A stretch of 64,000 nt of DNA from Oceanidesulfovibrio indonesiensis (GCF_007625075.1 NZ_QMIE01000002.1:91873-155872); one strand, 5' to 3'. Positions 48,882 through 58,565 are shown, counted from the stretch's first letter. The notes: a model not told the origin generated them from the sequence alone. Program-made: numbers and translations.

Positions 48882-50768
48882 ATGGCGAAGGAAGCACGGG
48901 GCATTGACGATCTGACCATGTGGGACGACGCCAAGGCCATGCTCCGCAAGGCGGAGGCCGAGGGCATCGAAACGGTCTGGGACCGGCTGGAGAACCAGAC
49001 CCCACACTGCAAGTTCTGCGAATCCGGTTTGACGTGTCAGAAGTGCGTCATGGGGCCATGCCGGATCATCCCCACCAACGAGAAGAAGGCCCGCGGGGTA
49101 TGCGGTGCAGACGCCGACCTCACCGTGGCGCGCAACTTTGGCCGGTTCGTGGCCGCCGGAGCGGCGTCGCATTCAGACCACGGCCGCGACCTCGTGGAAA
49201 CACTGGCCGCCATCGGCGCCGGCGAGACCACGGACTACGTCATCAAAGACGGCGACAAGCTGCGCCGCATCGCCGGCGAGCTCGGAATCGATGTGGACGG
49301 CAAGGAGGACAAAGCCGTCGCCGCCGAGCTGGCCGACCTCTTTGTGCGGGACTACGGCTTCGGGGCGAACAAGAAACTCGCCTTCCTGAGCCGTTTGCCC
49401 AAGCAACGCCTTGAGCTATGGGACAAGCTGGGCATCGCTCCCCGCGGCGTGGACTGGGAAGTGGTGGAAATGATGCACCGCACCCATATGGGCGTGGACT
49501 GCGACGCGGTGAGCATCTGCCTGCACGCGGCGCGCACCTCCCTGTCCGACGGATGGGGCGGCTCCATGATCGCCACCGAGATCTCGGACATCGTGTTCGG
49601 CACGCCCTCGCCCGGCAAGGCCGAGGTGAACCTCGGCGTGCTCAAACAGGACCACGTGAACATCCTTGTGCACGGGCACAGCCCCATCGTCTCGGAAATG
49701 CTGCTGGCCTCGGCGCGGGATCCCAGGTTCATACAGGCGGCTAAATCCGCCGGGGCGGAAGGCATCAACGTGGCGGGCCTCTGCTGCACGGGCAACGAAC
49801 TGCTCATGCGCCAGGGCGTGCCGCTGGCCGGCAACCACCTGATGACCGAGTTGACCATCGTGACCGGCGCCGTGGACATGATGGTGGTTGACTATCAGTG
49901 CATCATGCCCAGCCTGGTGACCATCGCGCAGTGCTACCACACCAAGTTCGTTTCCACCTCCAACAAGGCGCACTTCACCGGCGCCGAGCATGTGGAGTTC
50001 ACGTACAGGAACGCCCGCGAAAAGGCCGACCAGGTCGTGCGCATGGCCATAGAAGCCTTCACCGAGCGCGACCAGAGCCGCGTGCAGATTCCCGAGGGCC
50101 CCATGTCCATGATGACCGGATTCTCCAACGAGGCCATCCTCGGCGCCCTCGGCGGCACGCCCGATCCGCTCATCGAGGCGATCAAGGCCGGCAAGGTGCG
50201 CGGGGCCGTGGGCATCGTGGGCTGCAACAATCCCAAGCTCAAGCAGGATTACGTGCACGTGAACCTGGCCAAAGAGCTCATCAAGCGCGATGTCCTGGTG
50301 CTCTGTACGGGCTGCGCCACATCGGCGCTGGGCAAGGCCGGACTGCTCATGCCCGAGGCTGCGGCCGAGGCCGGCGCTGGACTCCGCTCGGTGTGCGAAT
50401 CCCTGGGAATTCCGCCGGTGCTGCACGTGGGAAGCTGCGTGGACAACGCGCGCATCATCCAGCTCTGCGCCATGCTGGCCAACGCTCTGGGCGTGGACAT
50501 CTCCGATTTGCCCGTGGCCGCCAGCGCGCCGGAGTGGTACTCGGAAAAGGCGGCAGCCATCGGCATGTACGCCGTGGCCAGCGGCATCTACACCCATCTG
50601 GGGTTGCCGCCGAACATCACGGGCAGCGACACCGTGACCCAGCTCGCCCTGGGGGGACTGAACGACGTGGTCGGCGCACACTTTGTCGTGGAATCCGATC
50701 CGGTCAAGGCGGCGGAGCTGATTGACCTGCGTATCCAGTCGAAACGCGTAGCCCTTGGGCTGGAGTAA
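48882..50768 (+). CDS. cooS: anaerobic Ni-Fe carbon monoxide dehydrogenase
   Basis: Oxidises CO to CO2 at a Ni-Fe-S C-cluster. 628 residues. N-terminal cluster motifs HCKFCESGLTCQKCVMGPCRI (D and B clusters, about 43-63) and catalytic-region motifs GHSPIVSEML, AGLCCTGNELLMR, VGIVGCNNPK, LCTGCATSALGKAG and HVGSCVDNARI supply the C-cluster ligands. GGGAGGAG precedes ATG 48882. No cooF or hydrogenase gene is adjacent, so electrons probably go to free ferredoxin. Regulated by CooA from the site just upstream. Confidence 0.96.
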   Translation: MAKEARGIDDLTMWDDAKAMLRKAEAEGIETVWDRLENQTPHCKFCESGLTCQKCVMGPCRIIPTNEKKARGVCGADADLTVARNFGRFVAAGAASHSDHGRDLVETLAAIGAGETTDYVIKDGDKLRRIAGELGIDVDGKEDKAVAAELADLFVRDYGFGANKKLAFLSRLPKQRLELWDKLGIAPRGVDWEVVEMMHRTHMGVDCDAVSICLHAARTSLSDGWGGSMIATEISDIVFGTPSPGKAEVNLGVLKQDHVNILVHGHSPIVSEMLLASARDPRFIQAAKSAGAEGINVAGLCCTGNELLMRQGVPLAGNHLMTELTIVTGAVDMMVVDYQCIMPSLVTIAQCYHTKFVSTSNKAHFTGAEHVEFTYRNAREKADQVVRMAIEAFTERDQSRVQIPEGPMSMMTGFSNEAILGALGGTPDPLIEAIKAGKVRGAVGIVGCNNPKLKQDYVHVNLAKELIKRDVLVLCTGCATSALGKAGLLMPEAAAEAGAGLRSVCESLGIPPVLHVGSCVDNARIIQLCAMLANALGVDISDLPVAASAPEWYSEKAAAIGMYAVASGIYTHLGLPPNITGSDTVTQLALGGLNDVVGAHFVVESDPVKAAELIDLRIQSKRVALGLE

Positions 50769-50904
50769 CCTGAAGCCTCCGGCTTTTCGAGGGCTTTGAC
50801 CTGGCTCGCCCTGATCGGTTGGTACAGCTCACCGGACGATTTTTCTACCCTGCTAAATCGTCGGGCGGCCAGCAGGGAACGACATGACTGGTTTCCTGTT
50901 CTGG

Positions 50905-50932
50905 GGGCGGGGGGACATTGTAATCCCCGCCC
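50905..50932 (+). other. GC-rich hairpin between cooS and cooC
   Basis: GGGCGGGG (50905-50912) pairs perfectly with CCCCGCCC (50925-50932), with a 12-base loop (GGACATTGTAAT) and no T-run. Could attenuate cooC relative to cooS, or protect the cooS message. Confidence 0.5.
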
Positions 50933-50990
50933 GCCAGAGGCATGACATGTTGATGAAAAAGAACCGAATGGAACGCTGGAAGGAGGGCGC

Positions 50991-51770
50991 ATGAAGATCG
51001 CGTTCGCCGGCAAGGGCGGCGTGGGCAAGACTACGCTGGCCGCCTGGGTCGGGGACTATCTTGCGCGCAAGGGAGCGCATGTCTGGATGATCGACGCGGA
51101 CACCGCCCTGTCCCTGGGGCAGGCGTCCGGCTTGCCCGCGGCGGAACTCCCGGCGCCGCTCGTCACGCGCGAGGATCTGGTGCGCGAACGCATCGGCCAG
51201 GGGCTCATTTCCATTTCCGCCCAGGTGGACGACCTGCCGGAAAGCTTGGCCGTGGGCCTGCCCGTTTCCAGCGGAAATGATTCCGGCGGTGGCAAGAGGC
51301 TGCTCGTCATGGGCACCATCGCCGCTGCTGGCGGCGGCTGCGCTTGCTCGGCGAATGCCTTGCTCAAGGCGCTGCTGGCGCACGTCTTTCTGGAGCGGGA
51401 CGACTACGTGATGGTGGACCTTGAGGCTGGTGTGGAGCATCTGGGACGCGGCGCAGTCGAAGGCGTGGACGGTCTCGTGGTGGTCAGCGAGCCCAGCTTC
51501 CGCGGCCTGGAGACGGCGGCGGCCATCAGCGAACTGGCCGGCCAGCTGGGGCTGGACAATCAGGTGCTCGTACTGAACCGCACCGCCGCGGTGCCTGAAT
51601 CATTGGCCGTGGAAGGATTGCCCGAGCGGGTGATCTCCTTTCCGCCGATACAGGGACTTGTCGAACGCCAGCTTGCCTCTCCGTCCGTGCTCGGTCTGCC
51701 CGAGCAGGACGAGATAGACGAGCGAGTCGGACGGTTGTTCGCACTGCTGGAAGAGGGGCGCTGCCGTTGA
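50991..51770 (+). CDS. cooC: CooC nickel-insertion/maturation ATPase
   Basis: MinD/SIMIBI-type ATPase (259 residues) that helps insert nickel into CooS. Deviant Walker A AFAGKGGVGKTTLA (5-18) with signature Lys, Switch I DADTALSLG, the dimer-bridging Cys motif GGGCACSANALLK (about 114-126), and switch II VDLEAGVEHLGR. It follows cooS by 222 bases across a hairpin. GGAGGGC precedes ATG 50991. Confidence 0.94.
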   Translation: MKIAFAGKGGVGKTTLAAWVGDYLARKGAHVWMIDADTALSLGQASGLPAAELPAPLVTREDLVRERIGQGLISISAQVDDLPESLAVGLPVSSGNDSGGGKRLLVMGTIAAAGGGCACSANALLKALLAHVFLERDDYVMVDLEAGVEHLGRGAVEGVDGLVVVSEPSFRGLETAAAISELAGQLGLDNQVLVLNRTAAVPESLAVEGLPERVISFPPIQGLVERQLASPSVLGLPEQDEIDERVGRLFALLEEGRCR

Positions 51771-51850
51771 GCGCTTCAAAATCTCCAACGCCAGGGCGAG
51801 CCTTTCGGGAAAGTTACAAGAGCGAAATGCCTGTCGCACGCATGTAAACA

Positions 51851-51885
51851 AAGCCGGCGTCCATCGTATGGATGCCGGCTTTTTG
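51851..51885. terminator. bidirectional terminator between cooC and the HU-like gene
   Basis: AAGCCGGCGTCCAT and ATGGATGCCGGCTT form a 14-bp stem with one mismatch and a CGT loop, followed by T5 on the plus strand and preceded by AAACAAA (a U-rich tail when read on the minus strand). Serves both convergent genes. Confidence 0.85.
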
Positions 51886-51908
51886 ATGCAGTGGGCCAGG
51901 GGGGCTGC

Positions 51909-52259
51909 CTATTCGTTGACGGCGTCTTCCAGGGCGCGGGTGGGTGTGAAGACCACATGCTTGCGGCCGTTCGCGGGATCCGTGCGGAACTCGCCGAGCC
52001 CTTCGAGCTCGATGACGTCGCCGTTCTTGAGGACGTTGGTGATCACGGCCTTCATGGCGTCGAAGACCATGTACGCGTCGCTTTCGTCGCTCAGTTTGTC
52101 CGGAAAGGCGTAGGCAAGGCTCTTGACCAGCGTTTTAGTGTAGCCTTCGGGCAGCTTCTTCACGCGTTCATGGGCGATATCTGTGTCCATAGGCGTGATG
52201 TTGCATTCTTTGTCCTGACATCCGGCAAAGCAAACTCCCGGGAAATCTTGGTTGGCCAT
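51909..52259 (-). CDS. HU/IHF-like DNA-binding protein with Cys-bearing N-terminus
   Basis: 116 residues. The C-terminal part follows the HU fold: VFDAMKAVITNVLKNGDVIELEGLGEFRTDPANGRKHVVFTPTRAL, with the KHVVFTPT strand ending in the DNA-binding arm. The 30-residue N-terminal extension has three Cys (CFAGCQDKEC), unusual for HU and suggestive of metal or redox sensing. AAGGAGT stands 6 bases before ATG 52259; the in-frame extension to 52313 was discarded. Independent gene, convergent with cooC. Confidence 0.75.
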   Translation of the reverse strand: MANQDFPGVCFAGCQDKECNITPMDTDIAHERVKKLPEGYTKTLVKSLAYAFPDKLSDESDAYMVFDAMKAVITNVLKNGDVIELEGLGEFRTDPANGRKHVVFTPTRALEDAVNE

Positions 52260-52648
52260 TGAAGACTCCTTGGTGTCAACAAGTGCTGATACGAATGCTC
52301 CGAGCCGAGGCACTCATTACTCGGCCCGGGGAACTGTAGTTATCAAAGAATATCCGGCACGCCGAATCTGGGTCAATGCGATTGCGTGAAAAATGGGCCT
52401 GGTACCCGAAATACACTTGGGCACGGGCAGGAAGATGCGGACCGCTATGAATCAGCGAGGCAGATGCTTGCCGGAGCAGGAGTTTTTCTTGTATAGTTGT
52501 TTGAGTTGATGGATTCGTTAGTCCCAAAATGGTCTTTGGGCAGACAATTCAGAATTTCTGGCTATGATCAAAGTGACTGATCCTAGCCGAATGTTTTGTT
52601 CGAATGTAAATATAATCGCAAGTTGTACGACTTGAGGAGATATGTAAT
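52260..52648. other. AT-rich upstream region of the methyltransferase gene
   Basis: About 390 bases. The second half is clearly AT-richer than the surrounding genome and contains TATAAT at 52611-52616, 33 bases before ATG 52649, though no matching -35 is visible. No gene seen. Confidence 0.45.
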
Positions 52649-53440
52649 ATGGGCTTTGTAGACATACCCGAAGGAATTATCGAATCCGATTGCTATTTTT
52701 ATCATAGTCTCGATTTCCCTGATGGGTCATCTGTTACAGGTAATTGGGATCTAAGAGGTCGGTTTGAAGATTATACTGGAAATATTGATGTCAAAAATAA
52801 AGTAGTTCTTGATGTAGGAACGGCATCTGGTTTTTTGGCATTCGAGGCAGAAAAAAGAGGAGCTCAAGTCATTGCGTTAGATATGCCCATTGATGGAGAA
52901 TGGGATACTGTGCCGTATGCCAGGGAGAAAGTCGTTGATGTTGAAAAACAGTTGGCTGAGAAACATCCCAATGAAGATGTTAATAAAAGAAAAGAAGGTG
53001 TGAAAAGATTGCGGAATGGTTTCTTTTATGCACACAACAAGTTTCAATCATCCGTTAGATTGTTTGAGACTATGGTGTATGATATTCCGCCAAGCCTTGG
53101 ATTTGTGGATGTATCTTTTGTTGGTAGTATTCTGCTGCATCTCCGGGATCCTTTTTTGGCTCTGCACAATGCTGCAGCTTTAACCAGAGAGCAAATTGTA
53201 ATTTCCGATTTGTGTCCATTGAAATTTGATGAACTGACAAAGAGAAAACCCTATATCGAATTTTTGCCTGATGAAACATTCTCAAATCCATTCGCGTGGT
53301 GGCGCTTGTCGCCACAGGCGCTGAAAAGAATGTTACATGTGGTAGGCTTTGAAGTTGAGGAAGAGTATTATAATAACTATCCACTGAATGACAGGCAAAG
53401 CAGGGTATGCACTTTGGTGGCCAGAAGAACGCGAGTCTGA
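52649..53440 (+). CDS. class I SAM-dependent methyltransferase, atypical composition
   Basis: 263-residue methyltransferase. SAM motif I is VVLDVGTASGFLAFEA (about 52-67), followed by the acidic end of strand 2 (VIALDMP). Long region without catalytic motifs identifies no specific substrate; it recalls DUF1698/CmoB-like and glycan methyltransferases. Base composition is markedly AT-rich (codons such as AAA, AAT, TTT, GAT) unlike all flanking genes, indicating recent transfer. GAGGAGA ribosome binding site 9 bases before ATG. Confidence 0.75.
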   Translation: MGFVDIPEGIIESDCYFYHSLDFPDGSSVTGNWDLRGRFEDYTGNIDVKNKVVLDVGTASGFLAFEAEKRGAQVIALDMPIDGEWDTVPYAREKVVDVEKQLAEKHPNEDVNKRKEGVKRLRNGFFYAHNKFQSSVRLFETMVYDIPPSLGFVDVSFVGSILLHLRDPFLALHNAAALTREQIVISDLCPLKFDELTKRKPYIEFLPDETFSNPFAWWRLSPQALKRMLHVVGFEVEEEYYNNYPLNDRQSRVCTLVARRTRV

Positions 53441-53642
53441 TTCAAGCGATAGGAATTCGTGCGACCAGTTCTTCATGTTTGATGGACAGGCGATTTTATC
53501 GTCCATACCGGGCCTAAACGGGCTAATTATTCGCCCAATCTGTCCGGTGCGTGTGCTCGGAGTGTGTGCAAGTCGTTGAACTCCATATCTTCCTTTCCTT
53601 TGGTCCGCTCCATGCTGTTGCATCCATGCATTCTGGAACTGA

Positions 53643-54194
<552 letters not shown>

Positions 54195-54203
54195 CAAACG
54201 CAA

Positions 54204-54235
54204 GCGGGGCGCGGACCATCTCGTTCGCGCCCCGC
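54204..54235 (+). terminator. terminator after the ferredoxin gene
   Basis: GCGGGGCGCG pairs perfectly with CGCGCCCCGC (10 bp) with a 12-base loop and a short ATTTG tail, 9 bases after the stop. Confidence 0.65.
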
Positions 54236-54315
54236 GATTTGTGTGCGAGTTCTGATCGGAAAGGTCCTCTTGTTTCGGCCGGGTGGCTTTCCGTCGTTCA
54301 ATCCCCTATTCCGAC

Positions 54316-54480
54316 TCAACTCTTTTTGCTTGTTATGGTGTGGATGTGCGACACGATGCGCTTCACGTCCTTGGAGTCGCACTTGGGACAGGGGATCTTG
54401 CTTTTCTCCATCTCCGCCACGGTGAGAATCTCCGTAAAGACGGCGCCGCACTTGTTGCAGAGGTATTCGTACATCGGCAT
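54316..54480 (-). CDS. FmdB-type zinc ribbon protein
   Basis: 54 residues: MPMYEYLCNKCGAVFTEIL, then KIPCPKCDSKDVKRI, the CxxC...CxxC zinc ribbon of the FmdB family (predicted transcription or metal-handling proteins). AGGAGGG stands 7 bases before the ATG. Convergent with the ferredoxin. Confidence 0.85.
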   Translation of the reverse strand: MPMYEYLCNKCGAVFTEILTVAEMEKSKIPCPKCDSKDVKRIVSHIHTITSKKS

Positions 54481-54522
54481 CGCTCATCCCTCCTGTGGGC
54501 GATAAACCACACCGTAAGGACG

Positions 54523-54945
54523 TCAGCGCACGACCAGCACGGAACAGTGGGCGTGGGACACCACGTTCACGGCCACGCTGCCCACCAGGAACCGCTCGAT
54601 GGCGGACGCCCCCTTGTGTCCGATCACGATCAGATCGAACTTGTTTTTTTCCGCATACTTCACGATGGCATCCGCCGGGGAGTAGCTTTCCTCCACGGCC
54701 GTATCCATGGTCAGCCCCTGGGCCTGGGCCTGCTCCTTGGCCCAACTGGTCAGCTTGTCGGCATGGGCGCGGATGTTCTTTTGAACGTCCGGCGGCATTT
54801 CACCGACATTCAGGAAATACGGGGTGAAGTTCACGACATTGATGGCTGTGAGGGTCGCCCCTTCCGTCGTTTTCGCCACTTGCAGGGCCTTTTCCAGCAC
54901 GCGCTTCGCAAAGTCCGAGTTGTCGAGAGCAACCAGTATCTTCAT
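54523..54945 (-). CDS. universal stress protein UspA
   Basis: 140-residue UspA-fold protein. Start MKILVALDNSDFAKRV, ATP-binding loop GHKGASAIERFLVGSVA (matching G-2X-G-9X-G-S) and end CSVLVVR. Binds ATP and rises under stress. Single domain; 42 bases before the zinc-ribbon gene on the same strand. Confidence 0.94.
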   Translation of the reverse strand: MKILVALDNSDFAKRVLEKALQVAKTTEGATLTAINVVNFTPYFLNVGEMPPDVQKNIRAHADKLTSWAKEQAQAQGLTMDTAVEESYSPADAIVKYAEKNKFDLIVIGHKGASAIERFLVGSVAVNVVSHAHCSVLVVR

Positions 54946-54988
54946 GATGTCCCCCTTGTTGCAGGTTGCCGATGAGCGGTTGAGCCGG

Positions 54989-55351
54989 CTATGTTGATAC
55001 GATGGTCGTGAATCCGCCGTATGCCATGCGCGTATAATCGAAGGAATCGTCGTCCTGTTGCATCATTTCCTTCATGCGCGGGTCATCCATGACCTTGGCG
55101 TTCACGGCATCGCGCTGTTCTCGGGATTCATAGACGATCCACGCGAAGACCACGGTCTCGTCAGCGCCGGCGTTCGCAAGCCTGGGGAAGGGGATCATGT
55201 CCATGCATTCGGGGTCGTCCAGGACGGTTTCAACATATTCCAACGCGCCGTGTTCCTTCCATATTGATCCAGCATGCGAAGCGATCTTTCGGTACGCTTC
55301 AACCTTGTCCTTCGGCAGCGGCAGTACAAATCCGTCAACATATTTGCTCAT
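54989..55351 (-). CDS. DUF1428 family protein
   Basis: 120-residue dimeric alpha/beta-barrel-type protein of DUF1428. Marks: MSKYVDGFVLPLPKDKVEAYRKIA, ECMDMIPFPRLANAGADETVVFAWIVYESREQRD, and PRMKEMM near the end. Function unknown. Start 55351 has GAGGGC upstream; the extension to 55444 has no support. Confidence 0.88.
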   Translation of the reverse strand: MSKYVDGFVLPLPKDKVEAYRKIASHAGSIWKEHGALEYVETVLDDPECMDMIPFPRLANAGADETVVFAWIVYESREQRDAVNAKVMDDPRMKEMMQQDDDSFDYTRMAYGGFTTIVST

Positions 55352-55590
55352 GATGCCCTCTGTCGTTGAAGTGATTTCGAACAATCCACGCGCTGGAGCA
55401 TACGCAGCGCAGGCGGCGGAAGTTCGGAATCGAACAGAAACCATCCGCCATAGTTACGCTTTAGGACGTCGGTGTATTGCCGTAAAGGGTATGAATCAGG
55501 CAGGCGCGCCAGACAAGCGGAGCAAACGCCCGCAAGGGAAGCTTCAGGAGCCGCATCCGGCAGCGAAAGGTGAAGGAACGAAGCGGGTTA

Positions 55591-56154
55591 TTATTTCAAG
55601 TGGTCGCCTGCCCTTCGGCGGATGCGCAAACCAAGGTAGACGACGATGATTCCGGCGGCCAGGGCGTAGATGGCGATGATCCAGACGATGGCCGTCATGC
55701 CTTCGCGCGGCCACACCAGCAGCAGTATGCCGAACAGTACAGACAACCCGCCGCTGAGCGCCACGGCCCATCGCGGCGTATGCCGGCCAAACAGGCCGGT
55801 GCGGGAACGATCCAGGCTGCTGGCGGCGTCCATGAGCTGGATGACGCCCGTGAGCAAGGCCCAGATCGCCACGGCGATGACCAGCGCCAGGCTGGTGAAC
55901 CGCGGCGCGAAGAGCACCATGGCGCCCAACAGCACGCCAGCCACACCTTCGACCACGGCTAGGCCGTGGCCCAGTCCCATCTTGCGGCGGTTCCACGCGG
56001 TCCACAAGGCGAGCAGGCCGTCCATGAATGCGTATGCGCCCACGAGAATGAGGAGCACAAGCAGCCCGAGGCTGGGCCAGAGCAGCGCGAAAAGGCCGAG
56101 GAGAATCGCGATGGCGCCGCGCAGTATCAGGATGTTTCCGTGGCCGTAGCTCAT
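55591..56154 (-). CDS. DUF308/HdeD-like membrane protein
   Basis: 187 residues with six helices of the HdeD acid-resistance membrane family, seen in ILRGAIAILLGLFALLWPSLGLLVL and repeats of the type FGILLLVWPREG. AAAGGAGG ribosome binding site precedes ATG 56154. Stress-related, exact role unknown. Confidence 0.85.
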   Translation of the reverse strand: MSYGHGNILILRGAIAILLGLFALLWPSLGLLVLLILVGAYAFMDGLLALWTAWNRRKMGLGHGLAVVEGVAGVLLGAMVLFAPRFTSLALVIAVAIWALLTGVIQLMDAASSLDRSRTGLFGRHTPRWAVALSGGLSVLFGILLLVWPREGMTAIVWIIAIYALAAGIIVVYLGLRIRRRAGDHLK

Positions 56155-56499
56155 GATGCCTCCTTTCGGCAACGTATTGCTTTTGTCCATTATAGCATGG
56201 GCAATGGTTTGCGTCCACGAACGGAGCGCTGGGGTGCGGTGCACGGAGTCGAAATGCGCATTCTCATTATGGTTGCGCCATCGTAATGCAAACTCGGCAC
56301 CATCACACTCCCTCTCGCCGTAATATACCCTGGCGGCATGAATCCATTTCGGTACCATGACAGTGAGTGTCCGGAATTGTCCCGGACCATGGAATGACTC
56401 ATCCGCCGTCGCCAGCAAAACGACATCTCGGGTGACGGCAAACCACAATCGGGAATCGGCGCTGCCTGCGGCAGCGACAAAGAATCGAGGAGGCTACAC
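56155..56499. other. intergenic region between divergent HdeD-like and glycohydrolase genes
   Basis: 345 bases, no gene. Must hold divergent promoters; none clear by eye. Confidence 0.4.
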
Positions 56500-57522
56500 A
56501 TGTCCATACCCCGCGAAGACCGCATCACAGGAGCGATCATTGGCGCGCTCATCGGCGATGCTCTGGGTCTGGGACCGCACTGGTACTACGACCTGGATCA
56601 ACTGCGGCAGGACTATGGAGAATGGATCGACGATTACGCAGACCCCAAACCGGACCGCTACCATGGAGGCATGAAAGGCGGCGAGAACTCGCAGACTGGC
56701 CAGGTCGCAGGCATGCTTTTGGATTCCGTGGCCGAAAAAGGCGCATACGACGAGGATGATTTCACGGCCCGGCTCGATGAGCTGCTGGAGACACTGGACG
56801 GCACGCCCGAAGGAGGCCGTTATACGGACCAGGCCATGCGCGAGGTCTGGCACGCGCGAATGAAGGTGCGCAAGCCGTGGCGGCAGTCCGGCAGTCTGGC
56901 CAATACGGGCGAGGCGGCGGTGCGCGCTCCGGTGCTGGCTGGACGCTATGCCGAAGACATCGGGGATTGCTTTGACGCATTGACCACGAACGTCGTGCTC
57001 ACCCACCGCGCCGCGGAAACAGCCGGCAGGTCCGTGGCTTTCGGGCTCATCGTCCACGCACTGGTCAACGGTGCCTCATTGCAGGACGCAAAGCAGCACG
57101 TGATGAACGGTCTGCGCGATGCCGACAAACGCATGACCATGCCCATTCCGGCCGAAGCTACGGAGTACGGATTCATAGACGACATTCTGCTCGCCGGGTG
57201 GGTTGCCGATTCGGCCAGGGACACGGCAGTCTCCATCGAACCGGCCTGGAAGGTATGCAGTCTTTACGGCCTGGCCTGTCCGCTCTCTTCGCTCATGCCG
57301 GCAGCGCTTTACCTGTCCGCAAGATTCGAAGACGACTTCGAATCCGCCGTGCTCCACGCCGTCAACGGCGGCGGCAACAACATGGCCCGCGCCGCTCTCA
57401 CCGGCGCGCTCTCCGGCGCCATGGTCGGGACGCAGGGCATTCCCGAGCGCTTCCTGCTGGGGCTCTACGACCACCGCAAGCTGCTGGACGAAGCGCGAAA
57501 GGTGGCCGCCGCGGCAGGATAG
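56500..57522 (+). CDS. ADP-ribosylglycohydrolase-family protein, divergent
   Basis: 340 residues of the DraG/ARH fold: RITGAIIGALIGDALGLG at the N-terminus and a C-terminal GGGNNMARAALTGALSGA. In active enzymes the first metal site is TDD and the last is GGDTDT; here they read TDQ and GGGNN, so the two-Mg2+ site is probably lost. The protein may bind rather than cleave ADP-ribose, or use another substrate. GAGGAGG-like site precedes ATG 56500. Single gene. Confidence 0.8.
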   Translation: MSIPREDRITGAIIGALIGDALGLGPHWYYDLDQLRQDYGEWIDDYADPKPDRYHGGMKGGENSQTGQVAGMLLDSVAEKGAYDEDDFTARLDELLETLDGTPEGGRYTDQAMREVWHARMKVRKPWRQSGSLANTGEAAVRAPVLAGRYAEDIGDCFDALTTNVVLTHRAAETAGRSVAFGLIVHALVNGASLQDAKQHVMNGLRDADKRMTMPIPAEATEYGFIDDILLAGWVADSARDTAVSIEPAWKVCSLYGLACPLSSLMPAALYLSARFEDDFESAVLHAVNGGGNNMARAALTGALSGAMVGTQGIPERFLLGLYDHRKLLDEARKVAAAAG

Positions 57523-57606
57523 TCAGCCAACCTCCAGCCGCCGGGCAAAGCCGGGCCGAGGCCCCGTACGATGAATAATCGCGGCGGCTGGGGCGGCAGA
57601 GGGCCG

Positions 57607-58518
57607 TTACGGATGCGCGCAACACCCAATCGTCTGCGGCTGCGCATCCGGCGGAGCGTCGGTCAGGCTCGGGCCGCGGAAGCCTTCGGCCACATGCTCG
57701 GCCAGGCAGTCCACGACCTCGGAATTGGATTCGGAGTTTCGGTGCAGCACGATGCTCGCCGTGGGCAGCATGGGAAAACCTTCGGCCTCGGTAAGCACCC
57801 GCGATCCCGGCGGCATGGAGTGCACGCCGATGGGGGCTACTGCCAGGCCGGCGCTCACGGCCGCCTGGATCCCGTTGATCGACGGGCTGGAGTAGGCGAT
57901 GCGGTACTCCCGGCGGACGGCGCTCAGGGCGTTGGTGCCCCAGTGGCGGAACAGGCACCCATGCTGGAATACGGCAAGGGGCACCGGCGTCTGTTCATGG
58001 GCCAGATGGCCTGCCGAGGTGACCCAGACAACGGGCTCGTATGCGATGACGCGCCCGGTGTCCGAGGAACTGGAGCATGACGAGACCACGAGATCGACCT
58101 CTCCGCGCGCCAACGCGCCGAGAAGCACGGAACTCGGGTCGCAGCGGACCTCCACCTGCACACGCGGGAACGCGCCGGCGAAGCGGGTGAGAATGCCGGG
58201 CAGGAAGTAAGCGGCGTAGTCATCCGGCGCGCCCAGCCGCACCAGCCCGGTCATGTCCGGCTGGGCGAGGGCGGAGAAGGCTTCCTCGTGGGCGTGGAGT
58301 ATGCGCCGCGCGTATGGCAGCAGGGTTTCACCGTGCGCACTGAGCCGGACGGCACGGCCCTGGCGATGGAACAACTCGCGGCCCAGTTCCTCCTCAAGCC
58401 GCTTGATCTGCTGGCTCACGGCGGACTGGGTGCGGTTCACCGCCTCGGCAGCCTTGGTGAAACCGCCGGAGTCGGCAACGGCAATGAACGTTTGGAGCAA
58501 ATCCACAGGCAGTTTCAC
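57607..58518 (-). CDS. LysR-family transcriptional regulator
   Basis: 303 residues: N-terminal HTH (LLQTFIAVADSGGFTKAAEAVNRTQSAVSQQIKRLEE, 8-44) and a periplasmic-binding-protein-like effector domain. It is divergent from the DUF1127 gene, the usual LysR arrangement, and probably controls it and itself. Effector not predictable. Confidence 0.93.
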   Translation of the reverse strand: MKLPVDLLQTFIAVADSGGFTKAAEAVNRTQSAVSQQIKRLEEELGRELFHRQGRAVRLSAHGETLLPYARRILHAHEEAFSALAQPDMTGLVRLGAPDDYAAYFLPGILTRFAGAFPRVQVEVRCDPSSVLLGALARGEVDLVVSSCSSSSDTGRVIAYEPVVWVTSAGHLAHEQTPVPLAVFQHGCLFRHWGTNALSAVRREYRIAYSSPSINGIQAAVSAGLAVAPIGVHSMPPGSRVLTEAEGFPMLPTASIVLHRNSESNSEVVDCLAEHVAEGFRGPSLTDAPPDAQPQTIGCCAHP

Positions 58519-58539
58519 ATCATCCCCGCTAATGGTTGC

Positions 58540-58565
58540 GATAAATTCAATTCGTTTGTCTTATC
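58540..58565. promoter_or_regulatory. candidate LysR operator (GATAA-N16-TTATC)
   Basis: Short inverted repeat GATAA (58540-58544) / TTATC (58561-58565) in the gap between the divergent LysR and DUF1127 genes, 22 bases from the LysR start. Compatible with a LysR site; low specificity. Confidence 0.35.

Noticed and set aside
52588..52616. Full sigma-70 promoter for the methyltransferase
   Set aside because: TATAAT is clear, but no acceptable -35 lies 16-18 bases upstream. Kept only as a -10 note.
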